Source of the DNA: Anastatus disparis
Taxonomy: Eukaryota > Arthropoda > Insecta > Hymenoptera > Eupelmidae
Length of the DNA: 64,000 bases
NCBI GenBank assembly: GCA_017163975.1
Contig: JAFFSR010000366.1
Coordinates: 62,001-126,000 of the forward strand
Direction of reading: 5' to 3'
The first letter of the stretch is position 1. Every line of letters starts with the position of its first letter. Positions 48,901 through 59,586 of this stretch are shown piece after piece. The translations under genes and the position numbers were made by a program. The notes below the pieces were generated by a model. It was not told the origin of the DNA, searched no databases, and worked only from the letters and a program-made list of their open reading frames with translations.

Positions 48901-51900
48901 ATCGAGAAAGTTTTGCAATTTCTCTTCAGATAATTTTCGAATTGCATTATCTTTACGGTATTTTTGATAATTTTTGAGTGCTTTTCACTTTTTGTGCTTC
49001 TTTCATTGCATGTTTGCCTTCTTTCTTTCACTTAAGACGCAATCGAAACCGAATCGCTATGTTTTGGTTCGGTGGCGCTATAGTCAGGTGAGAGAAATGC
49101 AAACAGTGACTGTTAATTGTAATAATTTATTTACTAAGTTAAATGGCTAAAGTGTAGTCATTTTCTCTAGTCATGTGTATAAGGAATAATTTGAAATAAT
49201 TAAAAAAAAAATATACAAAATATTGTTGTAAAGAGGAAAAATTATTACTTATACACATAGCTAGAGAAAATTACTACACTTTAGCGATTGAACTCAGTGA
49301 ATAAATTATTATAAGCATTTAAAGAGTCACTATCCGCATTCCTCTCACCTGATCAAAGCGCCATCGAACTAAAACTAATTGATTCGGTTCCTACCGCGTC
49401 TTAAGAGGTTGCCTGAACTAAATAGGTGATTTGTTTCAGTCATGCTGTGATCTAGTGAAAGAAATGCAAATAATGACTGTTAAGATGTTTTTATTAATTT
49501 GTTTATAGTAATTTATTAGCAGCTCTTTCAACTGATCATAGCTCGACTGGATCATGTCACCGATCTAGTTTCGGTAGTCTCTTAATTTTTAAGTAAGTTC
49601 CTATTTGTGCTTTCTTTTTTAATTTTTCACGTTTTATATTATCTTGCCTTATCAAAACTACAGCTTTTTAAATTTTCCTTTATTACTGTAAAGAGAGTAT
49701 TCTGGTAATAAACGGTTTTTGTTGAATATTATTTAATAATAATATATACATCAAAATTAATAAACTTTTTATACATAAAAATACATATCCAAGAGTGAAA
49801 AAAAATTTTTTTTATAGTTTCAGTCCTTTGTACTGAAAATAAAAATAAGTGAGTTTAGCTTGAGTGTGCTGTCGCTTGCACTTTATAAACTCAGGCAATC
49901 GCTGTAAAGTTACAGTTGCTAGTGACCTAAGTAAATATTGCTTGGGTCACCGACAACTATAACTTAAAAGCTGATTGCCTGAGTGTATAAAGTACAAGCG
50001 ACAGCACCTCTAGCTAACCTCACTTATTTTGGTTTTCATTGTGGTATCATATAAACATGACTGGAAGCAAACTCTATAAAAAATGATAGACACGATATTT
50101 CCTCTTGCATTAAATAATCCTAAATAAAAATCAAACAACATATTAAAATCTAAGTAAAAGACTATCGCAAGTATAGGACTATTATAAATGATACAGTTTG
50201 TATGAAAGAAAAAATCACTAATTTTTTAAGGTTTTTACTACTTTGATTTTAGTATGGACGAAAATTACAAGTATGCTAAGTATTCCAACCAATTTACAGG
50301 TCTACACATCTAGTGGTTTTCCTAAATCATGTCTTCTAAAATTTCTTTTTCTCACAAGTTATCATAAAAAAAATATCTAAAAATATAAATTTCTAGAACT
50401 TTCTCCAACAAAAGTATGATATACTATAGGTAAATAGACCTGATACATGATACTATTTTAAGGTGGTTCTATGGATAAGTGTTGTATTAAACAGGGGCCG
50501 CGTAAGAAGAACAAAATTTATTTTATTATTAAATAATTTATATAAAAAAATTTGATAACTCATTTACTATTTGTCTAACATTAATAAGATAATAAATAAC
50601 ATTAACATGTATAACATTATTATATATAAAATTTGATTATTTGACACAAAATATCTACAATTTACTGTTGTTAGCGCTTTAAGGTTGTATTGGCTTTAGA
50701 GTCCGTGTCAAAAGTTAATTTTTTCGGTAATCGTTTATATTTTTTGGTAGAAAGTGTTTATTTAATTTTCAGCTTAATAACTTTGAAAACAATCATTTTA
50801 AACTTTGTTTGATTTAACTGTAACGAGTTATTAAAAAGTTAGAAAATTTTAAAGTTTATAACTTTTACTCAAATCTAACGCAATCATAAAAATTAATGCC
50901 AAAGTTTATTTTATTTTATTCAGTATAGAATTTAGGATTTAATAGCGAAGATAGAATTTCTATTTTCATTTTTTATTCAAATTGTTTGCTAATTGTCTGT
51001 GTAAAAATGTTTACTACTCAGATGATACTCACTGTTTAATGGTAGAAAAATGGCTATGAATTTGAATATAAAGTGAAAATCGAAATTCTATCTTCACTAT
51101 TAAATTCTAAATTCTAAACTGAACAAAATGAATTTTGTTTTTGTTAAATAAAATCATTATTGAAACTTTGGCATTATCTTTTATGATTGCATTACATTTG
51201 TGTAAAAGCTATAAGCTTTAAAATGCTACAACTTTTTAATAATTTATAATATTTAATATTTAAACTGTAGGATATGATTTTTTTATAAAAAAAAATGAGC
51301 TCGTGAATATTCTAATAGTAAAATACAAAATTATTTACAGTTCTATTGAATTTTATACGTTTATATTTTTGATGGTTGAAGGTGAAGCTTATTGATATTG
51401 CATGTTTTGCTTTATAATAAATATATTTTATAGCATCACATTGTATTTGCATTATTTCGGAAAAGTATAATTATAAAAATTTAATATGAAGTTAGTTTTG
51501 ATACTTTTTAATTAAAAAAACTTATACTTAGTTTTATGTTTTCAACAAAAATTTAATTGGATCAGTGTTTTGACATGTCTTCAAATAGAATTTGGTGCAC
51601 TGTTATGAAACTTTCATATATACATATTTCATATTTCATATATCTATCAATGTATTTTGTGACTGAAAATGTAATCAACGCGGAAATAAATATTTTTGTT
51701 TTCACAACGAAAGTTATTTGTTATCAAACTTTGGCTATAGTAGTAAAATATTTTGTTTTTTCGACAAAATCAGCAGTCAATTCCACCATTAAATTTGGTT
51801 ATACTACTTAAATTTTTTCATTGCTATAATCAATGACTTCGATTTTCCAGCAATATATGGGTAATTCTTTCATACTTTTAAAAATCATGTTACTGCGTCA

Positions 51901-54755
51901 TTTCTCCTAAATATGAGATAGCACATCTTGTTAGCAAATGTTCACTGATTTATTGAGTTATTAGAAACTAATTTTGTTATATTTTTAATGATAATTAGAC
52001 GTGTCATTTTATGGCGGATGGGGAAAAGAGGTTTTTTTTTTGAAATTTAAATGTTACCAGGCCATGTAAAATGATAAATTACCGCTATAAAAAAAATGAC
52101 TACTGCTTTTTTGATTTGAAATTCACACCAAAGCTTTATCTATACACATACTTTTGGAAAATCAAGAGCATGGGTGTGTGCCTGTTAACAAAAGTACTTT
52201 CTGAAAGGTTATTAAAATGTTACCAAAAATTTATATATTTTACTTTTTTCTGGAAAATACGATGCTGTAAAAAAGACTATTCAGCGGTGACATTTTAAAC
52301 TACATCAAAAGGTAATATTTAGAATCACAAAGAGAAATTTTTTCATTAGGAACGTGTGCCTAGTGTAGATAAAGTTCTTTGTTCGTTTGAAATTATACTT
52401 AAAAAACGTGACTCACTTTTGAAAATAGGTTTTTATCCACTAATATGAAAACTTAAGCTTTGATTCACCTTTTCTCTGTTGTGAACTTTGTAATTTACTA
52501 TTTTATAATACTCAATGTAATCTTTAAGTTGCTTTTGAAGTATTATTTCGAGTATTCTGGAAATCATTGAATTTTTCCCGGCTATTAAATTTTCCAAATT
52601 TACATCGATTACCTAGTTTCTATCAATGTTTTAATTCTAAAGAGTTTAAACTTTAAAAAGCTCAGTTTTAGTATGTATTTAATAGCTTACACCTAGAACG
52701 TTGAGTTGAATCATCACTGAAGTTTCTAGATTTTAAATTTAAAATTTTTAGATTTAATGTTTATTAAATAAACTAAAATATTTGGTTAAAAGGAATATAA
52801 GTATTTTTATTCGAAAACATATCTATACAAATCATATACAAATCCATGTCAAATTTCATACCCTAAGATTGACAATTTTAGCAAAAATAAATTGATATTC
52901 CACTCACTTATGATTTGTAATCAGGAATCCCAAAAGCCATTGGGTAACTAATATCACTCAATTTTAATACCCGAATCGCCAAAAATGAATTTTCCAAAAA
53001 AATTGGCATTTCTGGCATATTTTATTTATTACAAAAAATTTTGTAATTATTAATGTAAATTGCGTATTTAAATATTTTCTGTAACATATTAAACATGTAA
53101 AAATGAAAAAGCTCAATGGAAAATGATCTATTATAGCCCAAAATACTTAAAAACTGATCTGAGATATGTAAAATATTATACCTGGGTGTGATAATAATGA
53201 ATATATTTAAATGTCTTATATTAAAAAAAGCTATCTTCAAAAGTGAGTAATGCGATTTTTTCTTTTATTATCATTTTAATATATCAACATTTAAAAAAAT
53301 AAATTTGATACATGTGTCTTCAATTTTTTTTAATTTATTGAAAGTAAATTTTAACACTATGAAAAATTTACTCGAAAATCTGTCTTTTGATGTTTGTTAA
53401 AAAGACTACCCTTAAAAGTGAGTAACACGATTTTTTTTTTCATTATAATACGTCAACATTCAGAGAAAATTAGTTTTATACGTGTGCCTGTATTTTTTTT
53501 TTTTTAATTTGTTGCAGGTGAAATTTTAACATTATGAAAGATTTACCCATATACATAAATGAAAGTTTTTGAATATTATGTTTTTTAGTATCATTATTTT
53601 TTTGTTAACCATATCTTATTATATTATTTATATTAATTATTTAGTTTTTCATAACATTGATTTTAAATTGTAGATTCGCTACATGGTTAGTATTGGTGGA
53701 AGTGATGCAAATGATTTTATCCACAAAATTATAGCATCCACAATTGATGATGAAGTTTTAACAGAATATAGTTACTATGGGCGTAAGAAATCGGAAAACG
53801 GAGTTAAAAATAAAGCGTTTTCAAAACTCAACTTTTGCCAATGCATATATAGTAAGTTTTATTGTAATGAAATCGTATATTTGTCAATTACCTATATGAA
53901 ATGATTTTTCTAAATTACTGTAAATAAAAGTAAATAACTAATAAAAAATGTCAGAATCGAGAAATAAATAATTGTTATTTACAGTGATTTCTAATTATTT
54001 TGAGATATTTTCTATTGCTTACAGTTTTCAAGAGCTACCTAGAGCTATTTACAATCAGTTATTCATAATTATTTACATTTATTTACAATAATTTACAGTT
54101 TTTTACACTTATTTACAATCATTTACAGTCATTCATAATTATCTACAATTATTCAGTTATTTACTGTTATTCACAATTATTTGTTATTATTCACAGTTTT
54201 AAAATATTTGATTCAGTAAATAATAAAATTTTATGTATAATTATTCATATGTATTTATAGTCATTTACAGTTATTTACAATAATTTACAGAAATTGTTTC
54301 TATACGGGTACTAATTTAATGTCTAAATAACATTGAAATTTTATTAATATAGATGCTGTAAGTCTCAATTATCGGAAAGTGACTGATGAAGATATGAAAA
54401 CAAGTATATCTTCCTGGCTAGATTCATGTAAAACACGTATTAAACGTGACCAAAGGTACATTCATTATTTGCATACTGATAATTATTTTGCGACTTACTG
54501 TACAACTATTTATCATAGGTTGATGATAATTATAATTATGTATACTTATGAAAACCCTTTAAATTAAAAATTGTAAAAATTGAGCAACTGACGTATAGTT
54601 GATCGCATAATGATGATAGTAATCAATATGAAAAATTTATAATTCACTAATTAAGCTAATTTTCTTTCAGCAAAACAAGTACAAAGCGCAAGCTATTTGT
54701 ACCCTTACAAATTGACTTAGATGACGAAGATGAAGAAGATGTAGTGCCTGAGTAG
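45998..54755 (+). CDS. DUF4806-domain protein, six coding exons, intact
   Basis: Exons 45998-46190, 46688-47104, 47625-47863, 53674-53851, 54353-54455 and 54671-54755. All introns are GT-AG (donors GTAAGG, GTAAGT, GTAAGT, GTAAGT, GTACAT), and phases agree at every junction. The product is 404 residues with no internal stop. The N-terminus (about 1-65, FVIVLDEKGTVMVTPSKWL, then YPPKE) is the small PSSWL/WPP-type module typical of these proteins. About 65-200 is an acidic, serine-rich linker with a basic patch (RSKRNKKK). About 205-260 is Lys-rich and coiled-coil-like. DUF4806 spans about 262-375 (HFPINNDVNDLNKKVD, IRYMVSIGGSDANDF, SYYGRKK, ISSWLDSCKTR). The tail is acidic (DLDDEDEEDVVPE). Function is unknown. 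The family is abundant in insects and associated with CACTA-like transposons. Intron 3 (5.8 kb) is loaded with MITEs. AATAAA motifs lie about 265 bp past the stop. Confidence 0.85.
48139..48330. repeat. Tandem duplication, two ~99-bp copies
   Basis: Two near-identical copies of CATAGTTTATATGAAAAAAT followed by TTATTTTACTCTATATACT, from about 48144 and 48243. Confidence 0.85.
48640..48764. mobile_element. Remnant of a TTAA MITE (right half)
   Basis: Related to the right arm of 42049-42422 (GGTACATATTATTGGCTAATGC, then CGTTTTACATCTTC and TTAA at 48765-48768), but diverged. The left end is not identified. Confidence 0.5.
49036..49400. mobile_element. 365-bp hairpin MITE, TIR GACGC, TTAA duplication
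   Basis: Starts GACGCAATCGAAACCGAATC, ends GATTCGGTTCCTACCGCGTC, flanked by TTAA at 49032-49035 and 49401-49404. The arms pair over most of their length (CAGGTGAGAG, ACAGTGACT, TCTAGTCATGTGTATAAG). Confidence 0.88.
49405..49581. mobile_element. 177-bp related MITE sharing the TTAA at 49401-49404
   Basis: Left GAGGTTGCCTGAACTAAAT and right complement of GAGACTACCGAAACTAGAT, with TTAA at 49401-49404 and 49582-49585. Internal GAAAGAAATGCAAATAATGACTG matches the neighbour. It is an older, shorter member of the same family. Confidence 0.7.
49834..50038. mobile_element. ~205-bp hairpin MITE
   Basis: Arms TGAAAATAAAAATAAGTGAG with TGCTGTCGCTTGCACTTTAT and complements. The loop holds AGTTGC/TGGGTCACCG-type sequence. 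No target duplication recognised. Confidence 0.7.
50825..51247. mobile_element. ~420-bp hairpin MITE
   Basis: Inverted repeat with arms containing ATAATGCCAAAGTTT (or AATTAATGCC on the other side) and GAAGATAGAATTTC. Arms are diverged, so the element is old. Ends approximate. Confidence 0.65.
51262..51305. mobile_element. Fragment of the CAAGGAGAGGTCC MITE
   Basis: ACTGTAGGATATGATTTTTT and AATGAGCTCGTG match the subterminal part of the element at 39840-41178 (near 39880 and 41118). No ends remain. Confidence 0.6.
54010..54300. repeat. Degenerate TTATTTACA/CAATTATT minisatellite in intron 4
   Basis: Repeated 9-11-bp units such as TTATTTACAATCATTTACAG throughout intron 4 of the DUF4806 gene. 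Only one strand is enriched for ACA. Confidence 0.75.
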
Positions 54756-55155
54756 TTATATTTTTTGAGATATGTACTAAAGTATTTACTATTAGGTACT
54801 TTCTTTGCATTTATTTTTTTTTTATCTAGTATGCATAAAAAATTTTGAAGACAATCAATTACATTAAAAAAAATCTTTCTTTTCATATTATAAAATAATT
54901 TAATTTATTATTGTAAGAGCTATAATTACTTATTGTTGTGTAAGCAAATAATAGTTTCTTTAACATTGTTTTGTAGTTGTAATCAATGTTATTTAGCAAT
55001 GACTAAAAAAATTTTATAATAAAAAATAAATAATTATAATATATTATAATTATTGTTAATTGTATCTATACTGATTTCTTTCTTATTTTACCTGGTTAAG
55101 AGAATTTTCTGAATTTTATTTATTTAAAAATAATTTTAATAAACTTTCTGTCTTT
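54756..55155. other. 3' UTR and downstream of DUF4806 gene
   Basis: AT-rich. AATAAA-like signals near 55018-55030 could serve polyadenylation. Nothing else recognised. Confidence 0.45.
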
Positions 55156-55159
55156 TTAA

Positions 55160-55418
55160 CCTCTTGTGGGTAACCTGGGTCATTAATGGCTCAACCCGAA
55201 TTTTCAGGTCAAATATCTCTGGAAAAAAAATTGTTATAAGCAATTCTGTTTACTATAAATTATTGAATAAACTGTTGGACTATGAAGTAGATGCAAAAAT
55301 AAGAATTTCAGAATTTTTTCAGATTTTTTTAGTGAAATTTACATAGAGAAAACATTAACAGGATATTAAATACCCAGGTTACCCTCAAGTCTTTGAATTT
55401 ATGGTTACCCACAGAGGG
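55160..55418. mobile_element. 259-bp MITE, ends CCTCTTGTGGGTAACC
   Basis: Left CCTCTTGTGGGTAACCTGGG after TTAA, right complement of CCTCTGTGGGTAACC followed by GTTAG. TTAA-type element with a decayed right target. The 60-codon frame inside is not a gene. Confidence 0.65.
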
Positions 55419-55692
55419 TTAGGATATTGTGTTGAATTTATTGTTTCTTTTTGACAATTAATGATAATAATCATTGTTCCGATGTATGCTTTAAGAGTGA
55501 CACAGAAACACTAAATAAATAAATGAGGAAGCCAGAATTGGAACTTCAATAGATTTAGCCGGGTAATCTTACTTTTAAAATTTTAAAATACACAATCATT
55601 ATTATCGCAATTCACTTGAGAAAAATGTTTTATTTGCATAAAATAGAAAAAATTTAACTAAAAAGAATTATTAGTTTAATATTTTTAATAAT
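55419..55692. other. AT-rich spacer, nothing recognised
   Basis: About 275 bp without gene or repeat signal. Confidence 0.4.
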
Positions 55693-55849
55693 CCCTGGTA
55701 GAAATTAAAACGTTTTTTTTACCATTTTATGACCATTAGAAATGGAAACGCTTTTTTTAACATTTTATGGTAATTTCTTTGGCATCATTATTACTAATAA
55801 CCTTCAATTTTTATATACACCATTTTTTATGGTCACATTTCTACCAGGG
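55693..55849. mobile_element. 157-bp MITE, TIR CCCTGGTAGAAAT, AT duplication
   Basis: Starts CCCTGGTAGAAATTAAAACG, ends CACATTTCTACCAGGG, flanked by AT at 55691-55692 and 55850-55851. Same terminus as 9450-10348. Confidence 0.85.
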
Positions 55850-55869
55850 ATGCTTAGTCCTTATTTCCA

Positions 55870-58800
55870 CACATTTCATATCCGAGTTGATACGGGACTT
55901 TTTAGTGAAAGGTTGCTATAAGGTTTTGAGGAATGACTCTGAAATCCTACATGGAATATTAATAAAATCACTACAAAATAATTTTTCGAGAACTATTAAG
56001 TGAAAGATTACAGGAAAGTTTCTGGAAACATTTAAGGAAGATAACACGAAATATTTAAAAATTATTTATAAAAACTGTCTAACTACCTTTCTGAGAAGTG
56101 TTTTGGAATGGTTCCTGAAACAATGTACAAAATGTTATTCATGCTTTCAGAGAAACCCTGCAGAAATCTTTAAATGAAAGATTATAAAAAGGTTTCAGGT
56201 ATCGTCCTTAGCAGTTGGCACAGAATGTTTCTAAAATCTTTCAGAAAAACCTTGTAGAAACTTTTCAATGAAAGATAATAGCAACTCTTCAAAAAAGGTT
56301 TCCGATGCAAAATTTGTAAAATCTTTAAAAAACGTTTGGAGAACATTCCAATGAAAGTTTATGGCGAGGTTTTTGGGTAACGTTTCTGAAAGCCTACGTA
56401 GAATTATAATAAAATATTTTAAAAAAACTTTTTTGAAACTTTTCAGTGAAAGTTTACCACAAAATTTCAGAAAACGTTTCTGGAAGCTTACCTAAAATCT
56501 TTGTAAGACCTTTTAAAAAAACTTCTTGGGATTCTTTCAGTCAAAGTTTATCAGAAGGTTTCGAGAAGGTTTCTGAAAGTTTAAGTGTAATGTTAGAAAA
56601 ACCTTTTGGAGAAAACTTTCAGGAAAGTTCCTATGGAAACTTATTGCAAGATTTTAGGTAAAGTTTCTGAAAGCTATTACAAAATTTTTTAAAAACCTTT
56701 CATAATTATTTTCTTTAAACCTTTCAGTGAAAGGTCATTGCTAGGTTTCAGGAAAGGTTTCTGAATGCTTACTCGAAATGGTTTTCGAACCTTTTAATAA
56801 AAGCTTTTGGAAATCTTACCTGAAACCTTCCACAAGAGGTTTGTGAATGTTTATATAAAAGTTACCACAACCTTTTACCGAAATGTTATAACAAGGTTTC
56901 AGAAAACGTTTCTGGAAGCTTACGTGGAATATTTATAAAACTATTTAGTATAACCTATTGGAAACCTTCCACTGAAAATTTATGGCAAAACTTTGGGAAT
57001 TATTTCTGGAAGCTTGTATAGAATATTTATAAATCTTTTCAGAAAAACCTTACAATTACCTTTCTGTGAGGTTTATGCAAGGTTTCAGGAAATGCTTCTG
57101 GAAGCTTACGTAGAATCTTCATGAAACCTTAGAAAAAAATCTTTCGTGAATTTTTTAGTGAAAGTTTATTGGAAGGTTTCAGAAAAGGTTTCTGAAAGCT
57201 TAGGTAGCATGTTTACGAAAGCTTTTGGAGGTAACTTTTGATAAAGTTGTAATGAAAGCTTATTGCAAGATTTTAGGTAAAATTTTTGGAAGCTTTCACA
57301 AAAATTTTTTAAAAACTTTCATAATTATTTTCTTTAAACCTTCCAGTGAAAGGTTATTGCTAGGTTTCAGAAGAGGTTTCTGAATGCTTACACAAAATGG
57401 GTTTCGAACCTTTTAATAAAAGCTTTTGGAAATCTTACCTGAAACCTCCCACAAGAGGTTTGTGTATGTTTATATAAAAGTTACCACAACCTTTTACTGA
57501 AATGTTATAACAAGGTTTCAGAAAACGTTCCTGGAAGGCTACGTGGAATATTTATAAAACTATTTAGTATAACCTATTGGAAACCTTTCAGTGAAAGTTT
57601 ATGGCAAAGCTTTGGGAATTATTTCTGGAAGCTTGTATAGAATATTTATAAATCTTTTCAGAAAAACCTTACAATTACCTTTCTGTAAGGTTTATGCAAG
57701 GTTTCAGGAAACGCTTCTGGAAGCTTACGTAGAATCTTCATGAAATCTTAGAAAAAAATCTTTCGTGAATCTTTTAGTGAAAGTTTATTGGAAGGTTTCA
57801 GGAAAGGTTTCCGAAAGCTTAAGTACCATGTTTACGAAAGCTTTCAGAGGTAACTTTTGATAAAGTTGTAGTGGAAGCTTATTGCAAGATTTTAGGTAAA
57901 GTTTCTGAAAGCTTTTATAAAATTTTTTAAAAACCTAACATAATTATTTTCTTTAAACCTTTCAGTGAAAGATTATTGCTAACTTTTAGAAAAGGTTTCT
58001 GAATGCTTACACGAAATAGTTTTCAAACCTTTTAGAAAATCCTTTTAGAAATCTTTCGTGAAACCTTCCAAAAAGAAAGTTTGCACGGACATAAGAACGT
58101 TACAGGAACCTTTTAGTGAAAGGTTATGAAAAGTTTTTTGAAAATGTTTCTGATAACTTAAGTGAAATGTTAATAAAACCTTTTGGGAGAACTATTTGTG
58201 AACCTTTCAGTGGTAGTTTATCATATAGTTTTAGGAAATGTTTCTGAAAGCTAACACAAAAAGTTTCCAGAACCATTTAAAAATATCTTTGGAAAAGCTT
58301 TTGGTGAAAGCTTATCGCAAGGTTTTAAGAAAAGTTACTGGAAGTTTACAAGAAAAGTTTTTCTAACTTTTATAAAAATCCTCTTAGTAACCTTCCCTGA
58401 AACCTTACAAAAGGAAAGTTTGCACGGACATAAGAACGTTACAGGAACCTTTTAGTGAAAGGTTATGAAAAGTTTTTTGAAAATGTTCCTGATAACTTAA
58501 GTGAAATGTTAATAAAACCTTTTGGGAGAACTATTCGTGAACCTTTCAGTGGAAGTTTATCGTATAGTTTTAGGAAATGTTTCTGAAAGCTAACACAAAA
58601 AGTTTCCAGAACCATTTAAAAATATCTTTGGAAAAGCTTTTGGTGAAAGCTTATCGCAAGGTTTTAAGAAAAGTTACTGGAAGTTTACAAGAAAAGTTTT
58701 TCTAACTTTTATAAAAATCCTCTTAGTAACCTTCCTGAAACCTTACAAAAGGAAAGTTTGCACGGACATAAGAACGTTACAGGAACCTTTTAGTGAAAGG

Positions 58801-59584
58801 TTATGAAAAGTTTTTTGAAAATGTTCCTGATAACTTAAGTGAAATGTTAATAAAACCTTTTGGGAGAACTATTCGTGAACCTTTCAGTGGAAGTTTACCC
58901 TGGTGAAAAAAATCAGGTGACAAGTCACCTGATTTATCAGGTGATTTATCATGCCAAAATATCATGTATCGATTTTGTTGGTTTTTACACGTTTTAAACC
59001 ATGCTTAGTCAATTTAGAACAATTTATGAAAAATTTTTGAAATTTTTGAACTTAGAAATTTTTTTGTGATTTAGTCAAAATTTTTTCTAAGACCAAATTA
59101 TCTAAAAAATTTTCTAAGTTCAAAATTTTCCAAAATTTTTAAAAATTGTTCTAAATTGACTAAGCATGGTTTAAAATGAGTAAAGATCAACAAAATCGTT
59201 ACATGATGTTTTGGCATGATAAATCACCTGATAAATCAGGTGATTTATCACCTGATTTTTTTTAATAGGGTATCGTATAGTTTTAGGAAATGTTTCTGAA
59301 AGCTAACACAAAAAGTTTCCAGAACCATTTAAAAATATCTTTGGAAAAGCTTTTGGTGAAAGCTTATCGCAAGGTTTTAAGAAAAGTTACTGGAAGTTTA
59401 CAAGAAAAGTTTTTCTAACTTTTATAAAAATGCTTTTAGTAACCTTCTCTGAAACCTTCCAAAAGGAAAGTTTGCACGGACATAAGAACGTTACTGGAAC
59501 CTTTCGGTGGAAGCTTGCTGCAAGGTTTGAAACTTTCACTGCAACCTTGCAGAAACCTTGCTGCAACCTTTCATGCTGTGTGGG
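55870..59584. repeat. Satellite array D with ~620-bp and ~340-bp higher-order repeats, ending in the CATGCTGTGTGGG terminus
   Basis: Units contain GAAAGGTTATGGCAAGGTTTCAG-like and GAAAGCTTACG-like motifs, related to arrays A and C. Higher-order offsets of about 616-622 bp link 56700, 57316 and 57939. From about 58081 the period becomes 337-340 bp (GTTTGCACGGACATAAG at 58079, 58419, 58756 and 59471, the last after the palindrome insertion is removed). The final about 60 bp resemble array A (CTTGCAGAAACCTTGCTGCAA) and end at the terminus 59572-59584. Short frames here are spurious. Confidence 0.9.
58898..59270. mobile_element. 373-bp palindromic element, ends CCCTGGTGAAAA / CCCTATTAAAAA, TA duplication, proven empty site
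   Basis: Terminal CCCT(G/A)(G/T)T(G/A)AAAAAAATCAGGTGA arms with tandem CACCTGAT motifs and ATGCCAAAATATCATG, shared with 3740-5088. Flanked by TA (58896-58897 and 59271-59272). The neighbouring repeat copy at 58551-58567 reads GGAAGTTTATCGTATAG uninterrupted, exactly the sequence left when the element and one TA are removed. Confidence 0.93.
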
Positions 59585-59586
59585 AA

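Larger units (their letters stand above)
47864..53673 (+). other. Intron 3 of the DUF4806 gene, MITE-rich
   Basis: 5.8-kb intron between a phase-0 donor (TTG/GTAAGT) and acceptor (TTGTAG/ATT). It holds a 100-bp tandem duplication (about 48139-48330), several hairpin MITEs (listed) and long AT-rich stretches without other features (about 51310-53670). Small reading frames here (for example 51557, 52071) show no known motif. Confidence 0.75.
25408..59584. mobile_element. 34.2-kb composite satellite-bearing element inside a THAP exon
   Basis: The block begins CCCACACAGCATGGAAGG and ends CCTTTCATGCTGTGTGGG, a 13-bp perfect terminal inverted repeat. It is flanked by AA on both sides (25406-25407 and 59585-59586). 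Removing the block and one AA rejoins the two halves of a THAP domain in frame. Its outer parts are satellite arrays (C left, D right). The interior holds a Harbinger-like element, many MITEs, a CACTA-type transposase gene and a DUF4806 gene. The simplest reading is one insertion of a satellite-bearing non-autonomous element that later grew by array amplification and nested insertion. A single giant mobile unit is an alternative. No transposase that would move it is recognised as its own. Confidence 0.75.
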
